This document shows positions 7,075 to 15,095 of a DNA stretch of 48,686 bases, one piece after another. The stretch lies in assembly GCF_008274215.1 (NCBI RefSeq), contig NZ_VTPS01000019.1:1-48686 (forward strand). Direction: 5' to 3'. The position numbers were made by a program, and so were the translations under genes. Origin of the DNA: Calorimonas adulescens (GTDB taxonomy: Bacteria > Bacillota > Thermoanaerobacteria > Thermoanaerobacterales > UBA4877). The notes under the pieces were generated by a model. That model was not told the origin of the DNA, did not search any database, and saw only the letters and a list, made by a program, of their open reading frames with translations. The first letter of the stretch is position 1. The number at the start of each line of letters is the position of its first letter.

Positions 7075-8766
7075 ATGTATCATTTATATCTTTTAGAACG
7101 GCAGTACGGTAAATTTTTAATGATAGGTCTTGCATTGGTTATAGGACTTGGAGCTGGATTTGGAGCCGTTCTATTTAGATATCTGATTGATTTCATTACA
7201 AGGGTTTCATTTGTTGATGGAAAAGTTATATTTTCCTCATTCAATTTCTTATATATTTTACTTATACCAGCCATAGGCGGATTGATTGTAGGGCCGCTTA
7301 CATATTTTCTGGCAAGGGAAGCCAAGGGACATGGTGTACCTGAGGTTATGGCCGCAGTTACATTTAACAAGGGCAGGATAAGGCCCAGGGTCATATTTGT
7401 GAAGTCGTTGGCATCAGCTATTACTATTGGTACTGGTGGTTCTGCTGGTAGAGAAGGGCCGATAGTACAGATTGGCTCGGGTATCGGTTCTGCTTTGGGA
7501 CAGCTTTTAAAACTATCTGCGGAGAATATACGGCTTCTGGTGGCCTGCGGTGCCGCTGGTGGCATTTCAGCTACATTTAATGCACCCATTGCGGGCACTA
7601 TGTTTGGGCTGGAGATAATTTTGGGCAAATACAATTCTTCATACTTTATACCTACCATTGTTTCTTCTGTTACTGCTGCATCTGTCTCCAGGTCAATATT
7701 GGGAGACAGTCCGGCATTCAGGATTCCACCGTTGGCTTTAAATTCATATTATGAACTTGTCCTGTTTGCAGTTTTAGGGGTTGTGGGAGGGCTTTTTGCT
7801 ATCCTTTACATAAAGACCCTATATGGTATAGAGGATGTATTTGATAAAGTAACTATACCACCATATGTGAAACCAGCTTTGGGAGGCCTTATTGTCGGAC
7901 TCATAGGAGTATTTTACCCGCAGGTCATGGGTACAGGGTATGAGTTTATAGAGAGTGCCATAGCAGGGAAAATGGGTATTGCTCTTCTTGCAGTCTTATG
8001 CATTTTAAAACTTTTAGCTACATCATTTTCAATAGGGTCCGGCGGTTCGGGTGGGGTTTTTGCACCCGGCCTGTTCATGGGGGCCATGCTGGGTGGAACT
8101 TTTGGATATGTTTTTCACAGCATTTTCGGTGGAGGCATTACACCAATAGGAGCCTATGCCTTAGCAGGTATGGGAGCTATATTTGCGGCTACAGCTCATG
8201 CTCCTTTGACAGCGATCATTATGCTTTTTGAATTAACCGATGGCTACCATCTCATACTACCAATAATGATAACGTGCGGTATAGCTACGCTTGTATCTAC
8301 ACACCTCCATAAGGAGTCAATCTATACCGTAAAGCTAAAGAGGAGGGGCTTAGATATATTATCAATCAGGGAGAGTGAGCTGAATACAGTAAGAATAAAG
8401 GATATTATGACTGAGGATGTGGTATTTGTTGAAAAACAATACACCATTAGTCAGACTGTAGATAAGATGAGGCATACCGGTCATTTCACAATGCCTGTCA
8501 TGGACAACGGAAACATGGTTGGTATTATAGCCTATAAGGATATTGTAAATGCAATAATAAACGGTAATGAGGATGATACTATAGGTAAGTATATGACTAA
8601 AAATGTAGTAACAATATGGCCTGAGGCTACATTAAGGGAAGCCCTGCTCATAATGGGCGATGATGATATAAGTAAACTGCCGGTCATGGAGGATGGAAAG
8701 CTGGTGGGTATCGTCTCGAGGAATGATATCTTAAAAGCATCACATACCATTGTAAAAGCAGCATAA
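7075..8766 (+). CDS. ClC-type chloride channel/antiporter with CBS pair
   Basis: This 563-residue protein carries a full ClC membrane domain (about 1-420) and two cytoplasmic CBS domains (about 440-560). ClC hallmarks are GHGVP at 85-89, GREGP at 125-129 with the gating Glu E127, GSGGSGGVFAPG, and the conserved Tyr in ELTDGYHLILP. The position equivalent to the proton-pathway Glu203 of E. coli ClC appears to be Ile181 (in FGLEII), as in some channel-type members; this is alignment by eye. CBS domains usually bind adenine nucleotides and gate the transporter. It is transcribed alone from a sigma-A-like promoter and ends at a hairpin shared with the convergent SHOCT gene. Confidence 0.92.
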   Translation: MYHLYLLERQYGKFLMIGLALVIGLGAGFGAVLFRYLIDFITRVSFVDGKVIFSSFNFLYILLIPAIGGLIVGPLTYFLAREAKGHGVPEVMAAVTFNKGRIRPRVIFVKSLASAITIGTGGSAGREGPIVQIGSGIGSALGQLLKLSAENIRLLVACGAAGGISATFNAPIAGTMFGLEIILGKYNSSYFIPTIVSSVTAASVSRSILGDSPAFRIPPLALNSYYELVLFAVLGVVGGLFAILYIKTLYGIEDVFDKVTIPPYVKPALGGLIVGLIGVFYPQVMGTGYEFIESAIAGKMGIALLAVLCILKLLATSFSIGSGGSGGVFAPGLFMGAMLGGTFGYVFHSIFGGGITPIGAYALAGMGAIFAATAHAPLTAIIMLFELTDGYHLILPIMITCGIATLVSTHLHKESIYTVKLKRRGLDILSIRESELNTVRIKDIMTEDVVFVEKQYTISQTVDKMRHTGHFTMPVMDNGNMVGIIAYKDIVNAIINGNEDDTIGKYMTKNVVTIWPEATLREALLIMGDDDISKLPVMEDGKLVGIVSRNDILKASHTIVKAA

Positions 8767-8773
8767 TAAAGAG

Positions 8774-8799
8774 GACGGTCATATTGGCCGTCTACTTTT
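8774..8799. terminator. Bidirectional hairpin between ClC and SHOCT copy 2
   Basis: GACGG and CCGTC (with flanking partial pairing) form a stem around TCATATTGG, followed by TACTTTTC. It lies between two convergent genes and overlaps the SHOCT stop codon. Confidence 0.5.
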
Positions 8800-9046
8800 C
8801 TTCCAACCTTTTCTTTTTCTCCTCATATTCCTCTTCGCTTATCTCACCTCTGGCATAGCGCTCCTTTAATATTTCCAGAGCATCATTTCCCTTGCGATGT
8901 CCATTTCCATTTATGTTGATTAGATGAATGACAAGATAAATAACCCCAATTATGACAGCTATCTGTATTATCATTGAGAAGAGTCCCCAGATAAAGGTAC
9001 CGGTTCCCCATCCACCATTCCATCCATTCAGCATCCACCACATCAT
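8792..9046 (-). CDS. SHOCT-domain small membrane protein (copy 2)
   Basis: This 84-residue paralog of the protein at 5491-5742 has the same MMWW..NGWNG start, one membrane helix and a C-terminal SHOCT domain (LEILKERYARGEISEEEYEE). The start at 9046 has an AAAGGAG site. The two copies are clearly similar end to end, and their promoters are also conserved. Both copies flank the block with the P1 peptidase and ClC genes, which suggests duplication. Function unknown; one membrane helix plus SHOCT suggests a small oligomeric membrane factor. Confidence 0.8.
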   Translation of the reverse strand: MMWWMLNGWNGGWGTGTFIWGLFSMIIQIAVIIGVIYLVIHLININGNGHRKGNDALEILKERYARGEISEEEYEEKKKRLEEK

Positions 9047-9074
9047 TTTTTATTCTCCTTTCTCTTTTACTAAT

Positions 9075-9130
9075 ATAATACTAACATAATTTTTTGATAG
9101 AAGTGTTAAGAATATGTGAGGAATTTATGA
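9075..9130 (-). promoter_or_regulatory. Promoter with 11-bp-spaced repeats upstream of SHOCT copy 2
   Basis: The minus strand shows the same series TCACA-N6-TAACA-N6-TCAAA and the same downstream TTATGTTAGTATTAT as at 5771-5826. The spacer bases differ between the two copies (CTTCTA versus ATTATA), while the repeat cores are unchanged. This favours selection on the cores as a binding site. Confidence 0.45.
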
Positions 9131-9142
9131 TTTGATGTGGGT

Positions 9143-9170
9143 TTTACATTGAGTGAATTTATACTATAAT
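9143..9170 (+). promoter_or_regulatory. Sigma-A promoter for the GNAT gene
   Basis: TTTACA (9143-9148) and TATAAT (9165-9170) are separated by 16 bases. Transcription from here would start near 9177. This rules out the GTG at 9182 and favours the ATG at 9203, whose AGGGAG site (9191-9196) lies within the transcript. Confidence 0.6.
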
Positions 9171-9202
9171 GGGAGTAGTAAGTGTTTATGAGGGAGAATA
9201 GT

Positions 9203-9913
9203 ATGGTAAAGGGGATAGAGGAACTTCTTGGACTGCACCCGTATTTTAACGTGTGGTTTTATAGTGCCATGGTCAAGCCGCTGCCATACGGGGAGTTTGG
9301 ACTGTATCCTGACGGTGAGGGCGAGATACGCGGCCTGGCCATGAGATACTTCAACAAGCTCATTGTGGTTGGAGAAAATACAGGACAGTTCTCAGGCATT
9401 ATAAACGGCATATCCTCTATAAATGGTGAGCTTGAGGCTGTGTCAGAGATGGCTGATGAAATGGGTAGGACTGTAAGGGTACTGGACTATTGCCTTTTAG
9501 AGGATATAAAATCGGCTGAGGTAAGCCATAGGGTAAGGCAGGCATCAACAGGAGATGCAGGGGGGATAGTTAAATTTTATGATGGGGGCAGTTTCCCACA
9601 GAGCCTTTCTGAGGTGGAGTATACTATTGTGAATAACCGATGGTATCTGGTGGAAGATAGGGGAGAGATTGTATCTGCTGCCTGCACCTTCGCTGAGACT
9701 GATGACTATGCCATAATAGGGGTTGTTTATACCCCAGAGAAATTTAGGGGTCGTGGATATGCTACGTCCCTCATGTCAAAGCTTTCTTCAGACCTTTTGC
9801 ATGAGGGGAAAAGACCGCTTCTATATTATGACAATCCTGTAGGAGGGAAGATATACCTTAAGCTGGGGTTTAAGCCCATAGCAAAATGGGGCATGATAAA
9901 ACTGGAGGGATAG
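9203..9913 (+). CDS. GNAT family N-acetyltransferase
   Basis: A protein of about 236 residues whose C-terminal half is a GNAT fold. The acetyl-CoA binding motif appears as EKFRGRGYATSLM, followed by the late YYDNPVGGKIYLKLGF strand-helix typical of the family. The N-terminal half is a less conserved extension of the kind seen in larger GNAT proteins. The substrate is unknown. The ATG at 9203 is chosen because of the promoter position and the AGGGAG site; a GTG at 9182 would add seven residues. The HAD phosphatase starts 3 bases after its stop, so they form an operon. Confidence 0.85.
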   Translation: MVKGIEELLGLHPYFNVWFYSAMVKPLPYGEFGLYPDGEGEIRGLAMRYFNKLIVVGENTGQFSGIINGISSINGELEAVSEMADEMGRTVRVLDYCLLEDIKSAEVSHRVRQASTGDAGGIVKFYDGGSFPQSLSEVEYTIVNNRWYLVEDRGEIVSAACTFAETDDYAIIGVVYTPEKFRGRGYATSLMSKLSSDLLHEGKRPLLYYDNPVGGKIYLKLGFKPIAKWGMIKLEG

Positions 9914-9916
9914 CAT

Positions 9917-10705
9917 TTGAAATACGAGTTAGTGGTGACCGATATAGATGGCACCCTTGTGGATGACGATAAACAGGTTTCTGAGGTTACATTAAGGTAT
10001 ATAGATAAGTTCAGGGAAAAGGGTGGGCTTTTTACTATTGCCACAGGTAGAGGTGAGAAGGCGGCCAGGCCGTTTATAGAAAAACTTCATATAGACATAC
10101 CCGCCATAATATTTAATGGTGGGGAATTGTATCATTCTGAGACAGGTCCACTGTATGTGCACTATCTGGATAAAAATATCTTTAATCTGGTGATAGACTG
10201 CTTTCTTGGTACAGACCTTGGGATAGTAACATATCATAGGGATAGGATATTCATATCCGATTATAAGCCACCCCATGACCTGTATATGGCTCAGGAGAGG
10301 GTAGACGTGGAGAGGGTACCCGACATAAAAGAAGTGGATGAGGTGAACAAGATTCTTCTGGTGGGTGACGTTGGCAAGGCAAAACAGCTGATAAGAAATC
10401 TGGAGGTAAAGAACGGGATAAAGATAAACCATGTCCAGACAGAGGATGTTTATTTAGAGGTGATCCCCGATGGGGTGTCCAAGGGAGAGGGTTTAAAGGA
10501 GCTCTGTTCCTACCTTGGGGTGCCCATTGAAAAGACTGTTGCTATAGGCGACCATATGAATGACATTGACATGATAATGGCGGCGGGCTGCGGCATAGCT
10601 GTGGAAAATGCCATGGATGAGGTAAAGAAGATAGCCAAGTTTGTTACAAAGAGGAATACAGAAGATGGTGTGGCGCATGTGCTGAAAAAGGTCTTAAATT
10701 TATAA
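9917..10705 (+). CDS. Cof-type HAD family phosphatase
   Basis: This 262-residue HAD-superfamily hydrolase is of the Cof/type IIB group. The nucleophile motif is DIDGTLVDDD near the N-terminus, with the Lys in GVSKGEGL and the final motif GDHMNDIDMI before the C-terminus. Such enzymes dephosphorylate sugar phosphates, nucleotides or cofactors; the substrate cannot be told from the sequence. It begins with TTG, preceded by GGAGGG, 3 bases after the GNAT gene, so the two are co-transcribed. A GGCCAGGCC site is embedded in its Ala-Arg-Pro codons. Confidence 0.88.
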   Translation: MKYELVVTDIDGTLVDDDKQVSEVTLRYIDKFREKGGLFTIATGRGEKAARPFIEKLHIDIPAIIFNGGELYHSETGPLYVHYLDKNIFNLVIDCFLGTDLGIVTYHRDRIFISDYKPPHDLYMAQERVDVERVPDIKEVDEVNKILLVGDVGKAKQLIRNLEVKNGIKINHVQTEDVYLEVIPDGVSKGEGLKELCSYLGVPIEKTVAIGDHMNDIDMIMAAGCGIAVENAMDEVKKIAKFVTKRNTEDGVAHVLKKVLNL

Positions 10706-10722
10706 AATTGCAGTATATTTTA

Positions 10723-10731
10723 TGGTATAAT
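10723..10731 (+). promoter_or_regulatory. Extended -10 promoter element
   Basis: TGGTATAAT fits an extended -10 box about 40 bases before the next start codon. No good -35 box is visible. The same TGGTATAAT string recurs at 25771 and 30133. Confidence 0.45.
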
Positions 10732-10769
10732 GATAATACAGGATATGTGAAACAAGGGGAGGGGTTGAT

Positions 10770-11291
10770 ATGGCCAGGCCGCTATTGGTTATCTATATGA
10801 TTGCAGTAATGGTAATAGTGGTCGAGGAGCTCTGCAGGCAGGACAGGGTCCTTGGTGCAACATTTTATAACAAAAATAAGCTCCTTTTTGACCTGAGATA
10901 CAGGAATATAAGCGAAGACAGAAACCTCTTGATGATATATACTGCTGGTACCGTCCTCTTTGCCATGTTTATGTATCTCATGGGATACGGCCTGTCGGAT
11001 TTTTTGCTTCTATTTGTCTCATATGCGGTGATACTCCTCTACCTTGCGTACAAGAGGGATATAATACTGGTGTACAGGGAGAGGCTTATACACCTTGGTA
11101 GTACAGTCCAGATGTTTGACTTTGATATATATAACACATACAGGATATCCTATGATGAAAAGGCACTGTACCTGTATACAGAGGATCCACTGGAAAAACC
11201 TGTAAGGATACCTGTTGACGTAAAGACAGAGGTGCTGGTTGAGCTCAATGATATACTATCTCCATATATAAGGCAGATGGTAAAGAAATAA
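10770..11291 (+). CDS. Hypothetical membrane protein
   Basis: This 173-residue protein has an N-terminal membrane segment (about 4-20), two more around 54-72 and 77-93, and a soluble C-terminal half of about 75 residues. I do not recognise a family. The C-terminal part has alternating hydrophobic strands and could be a PH-like fold, but that is a guess. The ATG follows a GGGGAGGGG ribosome site and overlaps a GGCCAGGCC repeat in codons 2-4. It lies directly upstream of glgB and may be co-transcribed with it. Confidence 0.7.
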   Translation: MARPLLVIYMIAVMVIVVEELCRQDRVLGATFYNKNKLLFDLRYRNISEDRNLLMIYTAGTVLFAMFMYLMGYGLSDFLLLFVSYAVILLYLAYKRDIILVYRERLIHLGSTVQMFDFDIYNTYRISYDEKALYLYTEDPLEKPVRIPVDVKTEVLVELNDILSPYIRQMVKK

Positions 11292-11342
11292 TAATAATAA
11301 TCCATTTCATAAGGGATAATTTCTGATATATGGGGTGAAAAC

Positions 11343-12863
11343 ATGAAGAAACCAATGACAGGTGAAATGCCCCGCAACATCACATCGCATAAAGACACAC
11401 TTATCTCAGAGAATGATATAACTATGTTTCATGAGGGCAGACACTATGAATGTTATAGGTTTATGGGGGCGCACGTCACGGTGGAGGGTGGCACCTCTGG
11501 GGTGCGGTTTACTACCTGGGCACCCAATGCGCTTACCGTCAGGGTAGCGGGTGATTTTAACAACTGGACACCTGATGACAGGTATGCCTTAAGGCGCATA
11601 TCTTCTAAGGGACTCTGGAGTGCCTTTATACCGGGCCTGGCCGAAAATGAACTCTACAAATATGAAATTATCACATCTGAGGGAAGAGTGGTCTTAAAGG
11701 CTGACCCCTACGCATTCTATTCTGAAAAAAGGCCAAATACAGCATCTGTTGTGATAAACCCCAGGCCTTTTGAATGGAGGGATGATGAGTGGATTAAAAA
11801 GAAGATGGAGTCAAACATTTATGAGAGCCCTGTAAATATATATGAGGTGCACCTCGGCTCGTGGAAAAGAAACGAAAAAGGCGAGTTTCTGACGTACAGG
11901 GAAATGGCAAGTGTTCTCCCTGAATACGTCAAGGATATGGACTATACACATATAGAGATTATGCCCATCATGGAGCATCCATTGGATGACTCATGGGGGT
12001 ACCAGGTGACCGGCTATTACTCCGTGACAAGCCGATATGGCGCCATAGACGACTTCAAATATCTTGTGGATGAATGCCACAGGCATGGTATAGGAGTGAT
12101 CTTGGACTGGGTGCCAGGCCATTTTTGCAAGAACGACTATGGTCTTTTCAGATACGACGGTACACCCCTGTATGAGTATCAAGACCCGAGAAAGGCTGAG
12201 AACAAGGGATGGGGCACGGCCAACTTTGACCTTGGAAGGCCCGAGGTTAAGTGCTTTTTGATATCCAATGCCTTTTATTGGCTCAAGGAGTTTCATATAG
12301 ATGGTTTCAGGGTAGATGCGGTAGCCAACATGCTTTATTTAGATTACAACAGGAAACCTGGCGAATGGACCCCCAACAGGCATGGTGGCAGAGAAAACTT
12401 AGAGGCTATAGATTTCTTACGTGAGCTAAATATAGCCCTGTTTGAAAAATACCCGCAGCTTTTGATGATAGCGGAGGAATCCACATCATGGCCTCTCGTG
12501 ACACGTCCCGCCTATCTCGGTGGACTCGGTTTTAACTTTAAGTGGAACATGGGCTGGATGAACGATGTCCTAAAATACATATCTATGGACCCCATATTCA
12601 GGAAATATCATCACATTCTCATCACATTTTCCATGATGTATCACTACTCAGAGAACTTTATCTTACCCATTTCCCATGATGAAGTTGTTCATGGCAAAAA
12701 GTCTTTAGTTGACAGGATGTGGGGAGACTACTGGAACAAGTTTGCCGGTCTCAGGGTCTTTGCCGTATATATGTATACTCACCCAGGGAAAAAGACGCTC
12801 TTTATGGGTTGTGAATTTGCCCAGTTTTTTATGACTTATAATTTAATAAAAAATTTAACATAA
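11343..12863 (+). CDS. glgB: 1,4-alpha-glucan branching enzyme, truncated at the C-terminus
   Basis: GlgB makes the alpha-1,6 branch points of glycogen. The CBM48 domain (about 45-135) and the catalytic barrel are present, with DWVPGHF, the nucleophile Asp in GFRVDAV, the acid/base Glu in MIAEES and PISHDEVVHGK. The family sequence stops after FMGCEFAQF (codon about 495). It is replaced by FMTYNLIKNLT and a stop, so the normal C-terminal beta domain (roughly 120-130 residues) is missing. Downstream DNA is mobile-element and foreign remnants. The start at 11343 has GGGGTG. The protein is probably inactive or unstable, since the C-terminal domain is usually needed for folding. Confidence 0.9.
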   Translation: MKKPMTGEMPRNITSHKDTLISENDITMFHEGRHYECYRFMGAHVTVEGGTSGVRFTTWAPNALTVRVAGDFNNWTPDDRYALRRISSKGLWSAFIPGLAENELYKYEIITSEGRVVLKADPYAFYSEKRPNTASVVINPRPFEWRDDEWIKKKMESNIYESPVNIYEVHLGSWKRNEKGEFLTYREMASVLPEYVKDMDYTHIEIMPIMEHPLDDSWGYQVTGYYSVTSRYGAIDDFKYLVDECHRHGIGVILDWVPGHFCKNDYGLFRYDGTPLYEYQDPRKAENKGWGTANFDLGRPEVKCFLISNAFYWLKEFHIDGFRVDAVANMLYLDYNRKPGEWTPNRHGGRENLEAIDFLRELNIALFEKYPQLLMIAEESTSWPLVTRPAYLGGLGFNFKWNMGWMNDVLKYISMDPIFRKYHHILITFSMMYHYSENFILPISHDEVVHGKKSLVDRMWGDYWNKFAGLRVFAVYMYTHPGKKTLFMGCEFAQFFMTYNLIKNLT

Positions 12864-12879
12864 GCATTTTCGTGTTAAT

Positions 12880-13062
12880 TGTTAGCATAGTAAAAGCATT
12901 AAAGGGTGTTTCTACCCAGTTTTTATTCAAAAGTCATCCGGAGTTAAAAATCAGCTCTGGGACGGGCACCTTTGGAATTCTTCATATTACGTTGGAACAA
13001 TAGGTCATATTTCTGAAGAAACGGTCAGAAAATATATTGAAAGTCAGAAAGCTGGTGATTAA
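12880..13062 (+). pseudogene. IS200/IS605 TnpA C-terminal remnant
   Basis: A frame without a start reads IVKALKGVSTQFLFKSHPEL, then LWDGHLWNSSYYVGTIGHIS and EETVRKYIESQ, ending at TAA 13060-13062. This is the C-terminal third of the Y1 HUH transposase TnpA, including the catalytic-Tyr helix (ETVRKYI). The HUH half is gone. It begins just after the point where glgB is broken, so this element or a deletion it caused probably ended glgB. Confidence 0.7.
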
Positions 13063-13069
13063 TCATGCT

Positions 13070-13458
13070 ACATCTTTATGGATTTACAAAAACCAACAAG
13101 TATAGTATTCTAATGTCCAACGATATTGCACAGCAGCTCGAATACACCACCATACAATATCGTATTATCTCAGGGTGTTCCGGGAACATTTGAGTCTTTT
13201 GAAAGAAGGCCCATGGTTGAAAACTATACAGCCCACCTTTAATGGCAAATGAAATGCTTGACCTGTTAACTTTGAAAATTTGGGCAGATAAAAACATTAA
13301 GTTTTTAGATCCTTGCTGCCAGATAAAACCTTTTTAAGAAAAATCACTAAACGTCTTATTGAAGGGCTTAAAAATGAAATACCAGATTTGGAGGAACGGA
13401 TAAATCATATTTCCATCGAACACGTATTTGATATCGGTATAATTGAACTTACGGTTTG
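13070..13458 (+). pseudogene. Decayed adenine-specific DNA methylase fragment
   Basis: With frameshifts and stops the plus strand encodes MANEMLDLLTLKIWADKNIK followed by FLDPCCQIKPF and then, in another frame, FLRKITKRLIEGL...EIPDLEERINHI...VFDIGIIELT. This resembles the N6-adenine methylase core of large restriction-modification proteins (motif I region FLDPACKSGVFLREI). At least one frameshift lies around 13315-13330. Clearly inactive; recognised by memory of the family pattern, so medium confidence. Confidence 0.5.
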
Positions 13459-13467
13459 ATGAAGGGA

Positions 13468-14358
13468 TTACTTTATGAACGTTTTGTAGATTTGCTTCGT
13501 AATTGCAACGAACTCTTTTATTTCATTCCGTTTATCGTCCTTATGCCATGCAATTCCGTAAGAAATCAAATCGCTTACATCCAAGGGAATGATGGATAGT
13601 TCGGAATCTTCTGGACATACAAAATTCGGCATCACTGCTATACCAATTCTCCCTTTGATCATTGTATAAGCTATGAGGGCCGTATCACTAAAATAAACGG
13701 TAGAGTCAGGACATTGTATCTGAATATTGTTTTGTACACGTGCCATTTCGGGTGGACATTTTAAAGGGTTTAATACAATAAGGGGCTGATGTCGCAATTC
13801 AGTTATTTTAATGATGGTTTTGCAAGATAATGGATGCTCTTTAGGTAAGACACATACAAATCTTCCAGTAAAAAGTTCTGCGTAACCAACCCCTGATAAA
13901 TCTTCAATACTTTCTCTAACAGCAAAAATCAAATCCAATGCATTATTGTTAAATAGATTTCTTTTTTCTTCATAATCAGCCATTTTTAAGTAAAGATGTA
14001 CATGAGGCAATTTTTTTTTGTAGGCACTTAATATATTTGGAAGATATTTTACTTCTACGTTTCCGTCATAACCAATCGATAAATTAGACTCAAATGCTTG
14101 AGAGTAGTTCTTTGCCTTTGTTACTGCGATATTTATTCTTGTAAGAATATCTTTTATATCATTATAAAATGAAACACCAGCTGGGGTAAGTTCTACTTTT
14201 TTCTTTGTTCTAATAAATAATTTTAATCCAAGCTCGTCTTCTAGTGTATTAATTTGATGAGTAACAGCAGGTTGAGTTATATATAAAAGTTGTGCAGTTC
14301 TAGAAAAACTCAGGGTTTCAGATAGATGAACGAAACATTCGAGCTGCTTAATATACAT
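13468..14358 (-). CDS. LysR family transcriptional regulator
   Basis: This 296-residue regulator has an N-terminal winged helix-turn-helix (FSRTAQLLYITQPAVTHQIN, about 19-38) and a C-terminal periplasmic-binding-like effector domain. It diverges from the NmrA-type gene at 15096. LysR regulators usually control the divergent neighbour, but here about 740 bases and two MITE-like insertions now separate the pair. The start at 14358 has a GGGGGA site. The AT-rich codon use matches the NmrA gene and differs from the core genes, suggesting the pair was acquired together. Confidence 0.88.
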   Translation of the reverse strand: MYIKQLECFVHLSETLSFSRTAQLLYITQPAVTHQINTLEDELGLKLFIRTKKKVELTPAGVSFYNDIKDILTRINIAVTKAKNYSQAFESNLSIGYDGNVEVKYLPNILSAYKKKLPHVHLYLKMADYEEKRNLFNNNALDLIFAVRESIEDLSGVGYAELFTGRFVCVLPKEHPLSCKTIIKITELRHQPLIVLNPLKCPPEMARVQNNIQIQCPDSTVYFSDTALIAYTMIKGRIGIAVMPNFVCPEDSELSIIPLDVSDLISYGIAWHKDDKRNEIKEFVAITKQIYKTFIK

Positions 14359-14523
14359 TTTGATTATCCCCCTGTATTTATAAAAGTTATTTATTAATTA
14401 TAACATATTTCAATTGGAGTTCCAAACAGAAAAATGATAGAATTTGCATAAAGGATAACGTGAAAATTCTAACAAAGGGGCAGATATTAATTGCTAACTG
14501 ATTGCATTATTCTTTCAATCCTT

Positions 14524-14774
14524 GATTCTGGTGTAAAAAGTGACTTTTCTGCCGGAGATGGCACGGCGCCTCCGCTTATTTTGCTGCTTCTTGCGTTTAG
14601 TCCTGCGCTTCGTGAAGATTCGCCGGTAATTCGGCCTGCTGCCTCAGATGCCCGCTGCCTCCGCCGGGTACCCATCGAATGGGGGTGTTGCCCTAAACTC
14701 AAGAGCGGCGATGGCTTCGCTAAATGGTCCTCTTGGCAATCTCCGGCAACGGACGTAGTTTCTACACCAGAATC
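14524..14774 (-). mobile_element. MITE-like 251-bp element, copy A
   Basis: The element has perfect 12-bp terminal inverted repeats, GATTCTGGTGTA and TACACCAGAATC. It is flanked by a 6-bp direct repeat, ATCCTT (14518-14523 and 14775-14780), a target-site duplication. It is much more G+C rich than its surroundings. It is 251 bp long, exactly as copy B at 16095-16345, and lies in the opposite orientation with about 21 mismatches (about 92% identity by eye). No transposase is encoded; open frames in it look accidental. Confidence 0.7.
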
Positions 14775-14799
14775 ATCCTTTAATTAAAAATAAATTTAA

Positions 14800-15072
14800 G
14801 GTAGTGCAAAAAGTTATATGAAGAACGTATATTGAGATGAATGATTTTCGTCCTCTGGTAAATTGTAATCTGCATCATTGAATTTTTGTCAAGGGTGAAA
14901 TGAACGGGCTTTCAACCGGCCTTGGCAAAAATTCAGAAGCAGATTAAAGAAATTCTCAAGAGGATGAAAGTAAAAATCTGACAAAATCAAGGTAGATGGC
15001 AAGGTTAGGACACCTAAGCCTTGATAACAAAGCATTCGAACCATTTTAAGAGTAAAAACTTTTGACACTACC
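14800..15072. mobile_element. Second MITE-like element, 273 bp
   Basis: The ends GGTAGTGCAAAAAGTT and AACTTTTGACACTACC are inverted repeats (14 of 16). They are flanked by AATTTAA on both sides (14793-14799 and 15073-15079), a likely 7-bp target duplication. The interior has no credible gene. The sequence family differs from the 251-bp elements. Its right end stops about 10 bases before the ribosome site of the NmrA gene, so it has displaced that gene's native promoter. Confidence 0.6.
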
Positions 15073-15095
15073 AATTTAAACTAGGAGGGGAAAAT

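Noticed and set aside
14487-14787. Open frames on both strands inside the 251-bp elements (also 16167-16406), with RRRQ-rich predicted proteins
   Set aside because: They coincide with the repeat, lack ribosome sites and domains, and stay open only because of the G+C-rich repeat sequence.
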